Origin: Monilinia fructicola
Taxonomy: Eukaryota; Ascomycota; Leotiomycetes; Helotiales; Sclerotiniaceae
NCBI GenBank assembly: GCA_008692225.1
Contig: VICG01000005.1
Coordinates: 1,335,001-1,399,000, forward strand
DNA: 64,000 bases
Direction: 5' to 3'
Part shown: positions 1 through 10,052 of the stretch, one piece after another
Position numbering within the stretch: position 1 is the stretch's first letter
Layout: every line of letters begins with the position of its first letter
Program-made: the position numbers and the translations under genes
The notes under the pieces: model-generated
Databases searched by the model: none
Told to the model about the DNA's origin: nothing
The model's input: only the letters and a program-made list of their open reading frames with translations

Positions 1-1178
1 AAAATGTACCTCCTATCTATCTAGGAGCTGGTGAATTTCCTCCATAAGATCGATATGGTGTCTTTTTGACGGTATTTAGATCTTCCTGTAGCTGTGTTGT
101 ATCGTATCCTTCCGCAAAAGAGGAGCTCAAAGAATGACAATACAGATACATGATATTATCTTGATAGACAGGTATCTCTTCATTTTCGAAGCTATTCTTC
201 TCCAAGAGCAAGAAGATAGCTCGAATTGAGCCCTCCTAATTGCTATTGAACCGAAGAATTCCTCAAGTCACTTATTCAGCTTTTTCGTTTCGTTTTTCTT
301 ATTGAAACAAAATCAGTGATTAAGGGGGCATGAAGGATAGTAGATGGTATGGTCAGATCAAAAGGCTTACCGTTCATGATCCCGAATGAACAAATCGGCT
401 ACTCGCATTGGTAACTTACTACATATGCATTCACAATTCCTATAACTAGAAAGCATGGATGATCAGCCTTGAATGTGACGGATATTATTATGCCTTCACA
501 GAAGTATAATCGAATTTCTGATCGGAAATCAATGCATTCAAGAAAAATACCCTGATACATAAGTAGAAGCTTCTCCCCTCAATTTTCGGCATAAGAGAGA
601 CAGAGTTCTAGAAGGAGAAGAACCTTATAGAAGACCTAAAGCCTCCAAAAATGCTACTCGAATAAATTTTCTCAATGCTTCATAATAATTGATTTGAAAT
701 TTTTATGTAGCTATCCGAGTTGATATAATCAGTTAACTACCAATTCAAGCCCAGCTATATGAATTATCGCTGACTTTATTCAGATATAAAGAAAAAGCAC
801 TGGTGCCAATAATTGAGAACAAAAGGCGTCAATAACTTTCCTACAAGACAGTTTTAACCATATTTTGAACATAAGTCGATCGGCTTAAAGTTTCTCGAGG
901 CGAAATATTCTAAATGAATTCAAAGGGGCTTTCAAGGTTGACGTTGACCACATCTTTTTAAAACTCCATCTATCAATATTAAGACCATGGAAACTTCCGG
1001 AGGGAGAAAGATCCACAACAAAAATCTTGTTCTTGCGTCAAGGCCGCATATCTTCATCAGGATGGAGGGATGACACTTGGTTGGAACAGAGCCAATCCTC
1101 TTCGATATCTCTCCAAGACAGGTTAATTCAGGCCTGAGCTCGACTGTTACATCCCCGTCAATTTTTTCACAATCCTGA
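1..1178. other. No gene seen; gene-free left edge
   Basis: I find no reading frame with protein-like composition here. A 64-codon minus-strand frame at 17-211 has no recognisable features and I do not call it. The stretch lies upstream of the dead RNase H copy that begins near 1179, so part of it may be decayed sequence of the same insertion, but I cannot show that. Confidence 0.5.
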
Positions 1179-2210
1179 TTGCTGGGGCTCAGGAGATCAT
1201 TGATTAGAAGAGATGTGCCGGGCTCTCCAAGAAGTCTAAAAGGATATTTGCAAAAAGCGATGTTTATAGCTGTCTATGAGGCCTGTTCATATGATGGAAT
1301 GTGCTTGGCTATAAGTTCCTCCTTTGGCATTTTCTTTGATCCCAAATCACCATTCAACACATTTGATATGATTAAAGTAACCCTTGGAAGGATTCGTACG
1401 AGTCATCACGCCAAACTCGTCTCATTCCTCCCTGCACTTGGAGTCGTCAAGCATCAAAGTAGACTACGGAAGTGGATTACTGAGAGGCTGAAGAAAGTCG
1501 AGCACAAGGTCAGAAACTTCCTGATAATCATGATAACAGATTCTGATTATATTCACGATTGTATTACAACGTGGATTCAAATCTGGCTAAAAAAATGGAT
1601 TTAACACTTTCCAAGGAGAGTCAGTGGCAAATGCACACACCACCTTACACATCTGTCAAATGATTGCGTGGAGTGTTAGTAGAGAGTAGAATGAAGATGC
1701 AGATGCATTGGCTGATAGAGCATTGCAAGCTCGAGTGTATATGAATCAAGTCATCGCACCAAGCCTGCAGAAATTCCGATGGCTCATGCGTTTCAATGAC
1801 CCGTAAGTAATTACTCTAGTCATTGAAACTGGTGATTTGTCTCTAGAGAAGAATCCTACGGAAATGCATCTAGGAGAGATTATCGTGTACATGGTAATGA
1901 CTGGGGAAGGTCGAGGAGAGCATTTCATGACCGTTTTCGCAACAAATTACAATCACGATTACCACTACATCATGTATCGGAAGTGGAATCGCGCAGTCTT
2001 CTATCTCCTTTTAGAAAGGCCTGGGAATTTTTCTATCCTACATCCACGTTTGGAGATATAGGAGAAGCATACTTGAATACGGTTTTGCAGGTGGATACCC
2101 CAGAAATATTACGGGCGAGCAAGCAGAGAAGCTGCGAGTGTGGCGTATCAACTATTTATTCTCCAACATCTCACCTCATCGCTGGAGCTCATACACCGAA
2201 TTCGCTTTGA
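1179..2210 (+). pseudogene. Decayed RNase H-like gene
   Basis: A frame at 1179-1604 and its continuation match, block for block, the RNase H-like gene on the minus strand at 15351-16102: the GVFFGPDSPFN block appears here as GIFFDPKSPFN, MTDSTDIYN as ITDSDYIHD, and ADRLANALL as ADALADRAL near 1710-1730. A TAG interrupts the frame at about 1690, just before that last block, and another stop follows 1601. The glutamate of the YAEL motif, a metal-binding residue in RNase H, is lysine here (HAKL), and the first DGAC motif is also altered. A GT-AG intron at about 1803-1846 joins to an Arg/Asp/Tyr-rich open frame that runs to 2210. The gene is therefore both frame-broken and catalytically dead. It may derive from an expanded gene family or from a retroelement; nothing else of an element is visible. 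Confidence 0.7.
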
Positions 2211-3077
2211 ACTTGCTACCGATCAGCAATATTAATGTGGACGCCCAAAAGACCGGAATATTTCATCGCCACACTGTTCATGACCTCTTACCATCCCATG
2301 ATATCGACAAATGTGTTTCGTTTATCCAATTATGATGCGAGTTCCAATATAGCAGCAGGCGAGATTTGTATATCTGAGCCTTCATTTACAGCTAGTGTCA
2401 CCAATACATGCCCTTATATCGAGTCCACGTTGCGATACATAATCCGACTATTCTATAGTACGCAGCGCAAACAAAAATGCACATTATAATAAACTAAAAG
2501 CAAAGGTACATATAGTTTCACATCGTAAGATCCAGTACGGCGAGGATTGTGATTTGAGAAATGAGATACAAAAAGGAGTGGATATGTGATCAGAATCGCA
2601 AGATATTCGAACATGTATACGGAGACCTGACTGTGTGTATATGTTTCTAAGAAGATCAATCCAACAGAACCAACTCATGAGTAGTCAACGAATGAAATGA
2701 CCATAATTTATACGCAGTACTGCTTTATTTACTTCACTTATGGATGATAACATCATTGCGTCTGAGTAGTCACAACCACACAGCGATCCCCAACAACAAT
2801 GACTAACCGAGCATCGAACCCCAACCCCTGACTAACTCTACTCATACCCGGTCATCTATCACAGAATAGAGTTCCCAAAGCTTTATTTCTCAAATCTCAA
2901 AATGTCATTATCACAAAAGCAGCACCTGCATATTTTGCAAGATGAGAAAAGTTAGGTGTGCTCAAAGGCATTCTATTATAGAGGCTTAGCTAGTAGTAGA
3001 ATCACGCTTCTGTCACAGCATTGAAATCCTCCGCCCAAGCTCATTAGCCGCCAACTCAACGCAAGAAGCCACTTCCT
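2211..3077. other. Intergenic, no gene seen
   Basis: This gap lies between the dead RNase H copy and the 3' end of the small coiled-coil gene. Only short frames without protein-like composition are present on either strand. I see no tRNA or repeat. Confidence 0.5.
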
Positions 3078-3612
3078 TTATTGCCCAGTGCTCTCCAGTT
3101 GTATACCCTTAAGCTCACAGATTTTCTCTATGTGCTCCTGACAAACCTCAGCGTAATCTTCCATCTTCTGACGTTGAGTAAGCTTGTGTAACTCCTTTCT
3201 CAATTCTTCGCTTTTCGCCTTATATTCCTCAGTATCCATGTCCATCAGTTTCAGTTCATCTTCCAAAGCCAAGACATCGCCTGATATTACCACCTTATCC
3301 CTAGCGAGATTTTTCCAGAGCTTGTCAAGTTCTTCTACAAAGCCTTTTGCAACGCCTGTAACTCTTATCACATTTTCATCACCCAAATTGTGCTCCTGCA
3401 CTTCGGGGAGTCGGTCGATCTCCTCATGTGCGACTTTGAGGGATTCATACGGAAAAGTGGCATCGACACAATTTTGAGCTAATATTAGGTCAGTATATTT
3501 CTATCATCACATACCATGTTATCAACTCACGGAGAACGGGAAACGTTGTTGTCCCGCGTGAAGATTGGGTAGGTGCGTAATGACCTTTAAGTACCGCTCT
3601 TCTCGATGTCAT
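3078..3612 (-). CDS. Small coiled-coil protein, function unknown
   Basis: Two exons, 3531-3612 and 3478-3078, are separated by a 52-bp intron with donor GTGAGT, a CTGAC branch site and a TAG acceptor. Together they give a 160-residue protein. The start chosen is the only ATG that gives an open first exon (MTSRRAVLKG...). The N-terminal 40 residues are loosely structured. From about residue 50 onward the protein is rich in Glu, Lys and Leu with heptad-like spacing, as in the segment EEYKAKSEELRKELHKL, so it is very probably an extended coiled coil. No signal peptide, membrane segment or catalytic motif is visible. Size and composition would suit a subunit of a kinetochore, dynactin or prefoldin-like assembly, but I recognise none of these specifically. 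The frame is intact, unlike many neighbours. Confidence 0.75.
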
Positions 3613-6050
3613 GATGATAATACGTGGTACTTGAGGAGGTTTGACGGTGCGGCTCGTCGAGATATTTTTCGGAATCTGAGACTGGTTGCCTGGTCTGGAG
3701 ATTTGATGAACGAGAATATTAGTAGAGTGAAAATGGCGTGCAAAGGTAGGATAGTATGTAGGTCGAGGTATGATTTTAAAGGTTTGAATGTTTGAATGTT
3801 GGGATTGAGCTGTTTTGCGTTGGAAGTTCGATTTTATTTGAGTTGCTGGAGATGGATGTGGAGGGGGGTTCTCGCTCTATTTAAGTCCATCTGGAGCTCC
3901 TAAATGCTAGCCTCAAGGCACTCGGAAAGCTTCGTGTTATTGATCTAAAATTATTATTTGAGTCAAATTCTCTCACTGTATTGGAGTCATAATGCAATGT
4001 GGGACTCATTTTTGGGGAAACTTTTCCTGAATTTTTTCCAAATTCACCATTTCAGGAAATTTACCCCAGATTATGCCTCATGACAGGGTATATTCATAGT
4101 TGAAAATTGTTTTTCGAATCATTCTCATTGAAATAATCTTTGCAAAATCATTGCTGCCGTAATTTCTCGAATTATGTCTCATGTTATGGCAAATTTCGCC
4201 TAAGCATTCGGATTAAACATTCCAAATTCATGATTTGTTCCAAAAAGGAATCCGAAAAACCATTCGAATTACTTCTCTCCGGATGAAGACTCATACCAAA
4301 GTGTCTTCCGAATCATCGCTCGAATTCTGTCATGATAATTCATACCTCCCACCACAATTTATTCTGAATCATCACTCGAATTATCTCTTCCTACTCATAC
4401 TTCAAACCACACTTTACCTCGTTTCATAACCCGAGTTAAATTTTCCCGAACCACGTCTCAAAAATAGACAGAGCAATCAAAATATGCCCCAAATAAATAC
4501 CCAAGTCGAATATTACCCTCTCATCATATCTTACGCCTCCCCTCCACAATCACAAGTCCTCAAACTACACCCCATTGTAGCCACACACCAAATCACCACC
4601 AAAATTTTGCGCCTCGACTCCAAGAACTTGTAGGACAGATTACCACTCCACGAAACCAAGTGATTTCCCACACACCTACAACCCCAAGTATTAGATACCA
4701 TACGAGTTTGAAAGCATACACAGACAAGCAACGCTCACCGCCCAAGAACACACTGCAGAAGACTCATGCAGTAAATCAATGTTCAGTCGGAGAATTTTGT
4801 ATACACATTGCAATGCATCCATTCCAGCGCCAGCCTGAACTCGATCAAATCACGTGGTATGGTCAAGAGCCGAGAACTCCTGTTTGATGCATATAATAGT
4901 GGACTCATGACTGGGAGGGATAAACAAAATATTCTCTCTAAATTTTGGGCTTGCAGATGAGATCAACGGTATTTTCTGGATGAGGAGCTGTATGGGGAAA
5001 ACAGAGAGAGAGAGAAATATTTTGATTCAACAACAACAAAGGATGGAGATCCGTGAGGAATGAATGGTAAGAACCTGAGGGTGTATATCTAGTATTCCAA
5101 GCACATTATCTTCGCTGGTAATAAATTGCAGAGACAAAGAGATCAAGATACTTATACTTAGTAGTCTAAATAGCTAACAAAAACCTCAACGTTATAAGTC
5201 CCATCACTAGATAGACAGCCGCGAAATTTGGAGAATAGATACTATCTACCCATCGAAACACAACAGACAGGGGCAAATTATACACCTCCTATAATTCTCG
5301 CTTCAACAACGAACCCAACCACTCACTAACTAGCTACACGGTTCCACCAATACTGGTAAATCACCGCACCTACCAAGCAAATGCCCACAGCCTAGCCCAA
5401 TCCAGCTCAGCCCAACCCCATCCCCAACCCCTCAAACCATCACTCCCTCTTGCTCTCCCAAGTAGCCAAAAAGTCCAGACATTTCCATCCACCCATCCGC
5501 CCATCATCCACCAAACAAAATCTCACCACCATAGCAACGCCCCTCTTATAGTCATTCCAAAATGTCGGTGTGCTATCCACACTCCCGTCGTGCATATAGC
5601 GAGCGCATACAATGCGTGCATACCAAATCACAACCCCACCTATGCGCATCGGCATGCAGCACAAAGGCACCCCACCGCGATATCGACCAAAATTCAAAAT
5701 AACGCCACGGCCCAGGGATAAAATAATGGATAAATCTCGTTGGAGATGATGGTGGGCAGGGATACATACTTTACATCTACGCACGAGTCACTGTGGAGCT
5801 TAAGCTTTGGATTACTCAATTCTCCATGGGAATGAAGTGCAAATGGCATGCGCTTCGTAGAGGATGAGAAGTTTGCGATGATGTTGTGCAGAGTGTGTTG
5901 CGCATGTAGACTTTGGATAATCACATTATTTGGGACTACCAATCATATCACATAACTGTCAAGGAAACAGTCGGGGAATTTCTTTGGATATAATTCGAGT
6001 TCATTGGATGAGACGTGGTATTGGAATTGAAAATTACCTAGGTGTTCATG
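3613..6050. other. Intergenic, no gene seen
   Basis: No frame on either strand looks like a gene. Around 4235-4440 there is a diverged tandem repeat, listed separately. From about 5330 to 5550 the plus strand is rich in CCA and CAA, which produces long spurious frames on both strands. Confidence 0.5.
4235..4440. repeat. Diverged tandem repeat, period about 56 bp
   Basis: Units sharing GAATCATC, then CTCGAATT, then ACTCATAC-like blocks recur at about 4250, 4306, 4362 and more weakly near 4427. The two best units begin TTCCGAATCATCGCTCGAAT and TTCTGAATCATCACTCGAAT and are 56 bp apart. Older, weaker relatives of the motif occur upstream near 4110 and 4160. The repeat has no coding potential and no known identity. 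Confidence 0.45.
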
Positions 6051-7362
6051 TTATAGTTCATCGTCCGAGCCCGATTCGGTTTCAGATCCATCATTTGTAG
6101 GCTTAGGTGCGGGTACGGGAGCTGCCTTTTTGGTGAACGGCAGTTCCCTTTTCGGTGGTAACTCTGCGATTTTTGGCGTTTCTGTTGATCTTGGTGCTGG
6201 CTGCATTTCCTCATCAGAATCGTCAGGTATAATGTTTTTTCTCATAGGGAGCCGAGACGTTGACGGGAGCGCATCCGCCTCGCGTTCTGAAACAGTCTCA
6301 TCATCTGAGCGCTCAGGAGTTTGTACTTCGGGATGATCTGATTCATCGTCGGTAACATCATCCTCATGTTGGTCGTTGTCTACATTCATTCTCTCGAACG
6401 CATCGTCGGAATCATCGGAGCTGTCAGCCTGCGCTTCTTTACCAACTTTTCGTTTTCCACTCCTCGATGTGCCGACAGTCCTAGGCGTTCTGGCTCGTGT
6501 AGCCTGCATCGCCTCGACCTTCTGTGGATCGACTGTGGCGCCTGCTAATAATTTTTGTTGATTTCGTATCTTGAGCTTCTTCTCATTTAGGAGGATGCCG
6601 AACTTTTCCAAAAGTTGATTTTCGTTGTCGGATTTAAGTTTGTTCGATTCCTTGAAATCATTATTCAGTTTATCCAATATCTCCTGCTGTTCCCTGTACT
6701 TGATTCGTAATGCTTCTAGCTCATCCATTGATGAATCCGCCGATCTTGCTGCCAGAGCACACCATTCAAAGAGGGAAATTTCTTCTTCTTCAGTTTCATC
6801 GAGTTTGATTGCGCCCAGACGTTGCTAGCATGTATTTAGTATTTGATATGATAGACATGCCAACACAATGACTAGGAAGCAACATACTTTGATCCCTTCG
6901 ATAACTTTTTGTACCACAATGGTCATTGCTTTCTTCTCCACTTTGGCATGAATCTCAACTCCTCCCGTCACGTTCTCTTCCCCAACCTTCGAAGGTTCAT
7001 GGAGCAGAATGGAAGACAGTATCCGAATCCATTCTTCATCGCTACACGGAGAATTCCTTGACTTGATCGAAGATACCTTGGTGTGGTTCACTAGAGGGAA
7101 AAAAAGAATAAGAAGTTAAATTAGGGTCCCGCAATTATCGCATGAATCTGAAAATCAGGGTTGAAAATCAGGGACTTTCATAGCGGGACGATCAAGGTCG
7201 GAGCTTACATGAGACCGCAAATACGAGTTCACCATCCGTTCCAATTAACTTCACATCTAAAGGTCGCGACCCGATAGATTCGACATGCATAAGAAAAACT
7301 TCATCTTGATTCGCAGTGCTTGAGGTGATACGAAGAACTGTTGAAAATTGATTTGCTGCCAT
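6051..7362 (-). CDS. xrcc4: DNA double-strand break repair protein XRCC4/Lif1
   Basis: Three exons, 7362-7209, 7090-6888 and 6824-6051, with introns of 118 and 63 bp (GTAAGC...TAG and GTATGT...TAG), encode 376 residues. XRCC4/Lif1 scaffolds DNA ligase IV in non-homologous end joining in the nucleus. Residues 1 to about 120 form a head that begins with a short beta-rich segment (VLRITSS, VFLMHVES). Residues 152 to about 212 are a long coiled coil (MDELEALRIKYREQQEILDK...), the ligase IV-binding stalk in this family. The rest is an acidic, Ser/Asp-rich tail with RS/KR patches, typical of the disordered phosphorylated tail of the family, ending SGSDDEL. The start is the first ATG before the head (MAANQFSTVL). 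Length and order of parts fit fungal XRCC4. No frame errors are seen. The assignment rests on architecture and sequence style; the head is weakly conserved in fungi. Confidence 0.8.
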
Positions 7363-7859
7363 GATTGAGGCACAAGGTGGGTGTTGATCAAAATGAATCA
7401 ATGAATGGGATGTTGTGTAATGACGTTGCAGGTTGTTGATGATATGATGAAACACAGAAAAAGAATTTACATGAAGAGACTTGATTAGTAGGATGAATAT
7501 CAAAAGATGGGAAAAGGAAGAGGAAGGGTATGAGTGCAATTGCAATCGCTGTGATAGGGATTGTTCCAAGAGATGAATTAAATGACAAGCATGAAGGAGG
7601 TGAGGAAGTAAGTGCTCCTCTGTATATTGTAAAGATGTAAGGATGTAAGTGTGTAAGTGCTCTGTATGTAAAGTACCAACTTACATAGGTGGTAGGTAAG
7701 GATGTAAATATGTATAAGATTAAATGTCACAACGATTGTGCTTCGTAGATCATGATAATGGCAATGATGATGATGTCGATGATGAAATATCTACCTGATC
7801 AATTTATTTTCAATGGTAGATCTAAAATCTTTTCATTAGGCAACGAAGAAGATGAGAAC

Positions 7860-8425
7860 CTGTTTTTAATTTTAATATATAATACATATAGATATATAAT
7901 ATATGCCTAGCTAGGTATATATATATATATATATATATGTCTATCTCCGGGCTATCGCTAGGTAGCCCTAGAGTTGCTTACTTAAATTAAATTAGAACTT
8001 AAAATAACTACTAGGTAGAGTAGAATATTTATATACTTAGTAGCTATTATATTATTTAAATAATAGATAGTAATAATTAATAGATATTAAATATATATAT
8101 AAATAAATAATAAGAGATATTAATATTAAAAATATATAATTATAATTACTAAGTTAAGTTATTTATATAGTTAAGTATCTAAGTATTTTTAATAAGACTA
8201 TATTACTAAATACCTTATATTATTAAAAGAAATAAATTAAACTTATATTAATTAATAAAAGAAATAAAAAAGACTATTAAAAGAATAAAAAGAATAAACT
8301 TTATACGCGACGCGTTTAATATAACCAATCATTTATTCGTATTTAAGTAATTAATACTAATTTGATTTTATTCATCCTTATTTATTCCTATCTAATTATT
8401 CATTTACTTATAGAGTACCTAGGTA
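7860..8425. repeat. AT-saturated block, possible RIP relic
   Basis: Almost every base is A or T, with TA steps very common and C/G nearly absent except for one CGCGACGCG patch near 8306. Similar composition continues inside the MITE to 8647. In ascomycetes, repeat-induced point mutation turns duplicated DNA into this kind of TA-rich sequence, so the block may be an unrecognisable old transposon. No coding frame or terminal repeat of a larger element remains. Confidence 0.5.
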
Positions 8426-8675
8426 CTTGGTGTTGTTTTGGGTCTATGCCGGGATAAATATTAACTGAAAACGGAATTTATTATAAAAAATTATAATAAA
8501 TCAACGAATCTATTAAAAATTATAATAATGCTTTATAGTATTATTAAGTTAAAAAATAAACGTTTAGTATATTTAAATTCTTAAAAATATAAGTTTTATA
8601 ATATATAAAAAAGAATTTAAAAGATATACTATTTTATAGATTCTTACCCCGGCATAGACCCAAAACAACACCAAG
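8426..8675. mobile_element. 250-bp MITE with 28-bp terminal inverted repeats
   Basis: Positions 8426-8453 (beginning CTTGGTGTTG, ending ATGCCGGG) are repeated as an exact reverse complement at 8648-8675, with 28 of 28 bases matching. The element is flanked on both sides by TA (8424-8425 and 8676-8677), the target duplication made by Tc1/mariner-type transposases. The 194-bp interior is almost pure A/T and has no frame. These are the hallmarks of a non-autonomous miniature inverted-repeat element. The interior looks heavily mutated while the ends are identical. The ends are also the only part with normal GC content. No autonomous partner is present in the window. Confidence 0.85.
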
Positions 8676-8740
8676 TATATTCATTCTTATTCGTTTCTAT
8701 TTTATTTTTCTTACTTTAGTTCCAATCTAGTATTCCAAGG

Positions 8741-9095
8741 TCATCCTTATTCATCCTTATTCATCCTTATTTTTATTCCTACCTATTCATCCTTATGCAT
8801 CCTTATGCATCCTTATCCATCCTTATCCATCCTTATCCATCCTTCCTACCTAGTACCTAGCACCTACTACCTACTACCTACTACCTACCACCTACTATCT
8901 ATCTACAAGTAATATAATCAATGTCCATAGCGAATTCATTATTTTCATTACAATCAATACAATTCAATACAATACAACACAATACAATACAACACAACAC
9001 AACAACAACACAACACAACACAACACAACACAACACAATACAATACAATACATACCTACCTAAGTAGATACAACACAATACAACACAATACAACA
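8741..9095. repeat. Chain of short tandem repeats
   Basis: Three arrays follow one another. About nine units of TCATCCTTAT and close variants lie at 8741-8845. CCTACTA-type 7-bp units lie at 8846-8905. A long pentanucleotide array of ACAAT/ACAAC units lies at about 8949-9095. Weaker ACTCATCC units follow at 9275-9355 and ACGAT units at 9560-9615. Confidence 0.8.
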
Positions 9096-10052
9096 CTATT
9101 TCAACATCTTCCTTCTCTCATTCTTTTCCTTCATACCAAATCCTTGTGGCTGGGTCAATAATCCTTTTTTACTGCACTTCATGAATCTACTCCGTACTCT
9201 GCTCAAAACTAATCTAGCCAGCCACAACCTTGGAAAAGGATCAAATCATCCCAAAAATCATCGAATCATTTCATTTCCTCCATCCACTCATCCACTCACC
9301 CACTCCCTCATCCACTCATCAACCACTCACCAACCACTCATCCACTCATCCACAAGTGAACACAGCGGAGAGAACTAAAATTTTCAACCCACTTCAATCT
9401 TGAATTTACCCACCCACCTGTCGCCAGGAGTATCAAGTTAAAGAGATTCATTACGGAGTACATTACGATTTACATACACCTGCAACAACAACTCTTTTGG
9501 TACCTGCCCTCAAAGGGCGCTGGAGCTTTGGAGACCAGAAGAAGGTTCAAAAGTATCGAAGATACGTATACGACACCATACGATACGATTCCACACGATA
9601 CGACACGATACGATAGAAAATTCATCAAAATTAATTGGTGTGAATTGATTGAAATCAAGGTCAATTTGAACTCAAAATAACGAAAACGAGCACCGAGCAC
9701 ACCCGAGCACCATACAATTTCGAAACCAGGAAATCACCATCGCAACAACAACAACAACAGCAACGAATGCACTGATACCCTCCCTCCATACACACTTTCG
9801 TTTGTCAAAACAAAACATAACAAGCCAAAAGAAAGCAAATTGTAGTTGCAAATCCTCTGTTTGGACGACAACGATAACCTCAACATTGACCCGTCGCGAA
9901 TTTTCTACGATATGAATTGACGATATTGACCTCGCACGCGATTGAGCTTTTGTCAGAATCAGACTCACACCTTGCGCTCGTATCTGAAAAAGGTTATACT
10001 TTCGCAATACTTCAACCTTCAATTGTCGGCGGCACAAAATCTACATAATAAA

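Larger units (their letters stand above)
7363..10052. other. Divergent spacer, AT-rich and repeat-rich, no gene
   Basis: This is the upstream region shared by xrcc4 (-) and byr4 (+). It contains an extreme AT block (7860-8640), an (AT)n tract near 7915-7938, a 250-bp MITE (8426-8675), and then a chain of short tandem repeats between 8741 and 9765. All long frames in it come from these repeats. The last 280 bp before byr4 are more mixed in composition and are the likely promoter and leader. Confidence 0.7.

Noticed and set aside
2780..2860. Possible tRNA (GCATCGAACCCC motif)
   Set aside because: No A box at the right distance and no acceptor stem.
8899..9096. Cys/Val/Leu-rich minus-strand frame
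   Set aside because: Purely the reverse translation of the ACAAT/ACAAC pentanucleotide array.
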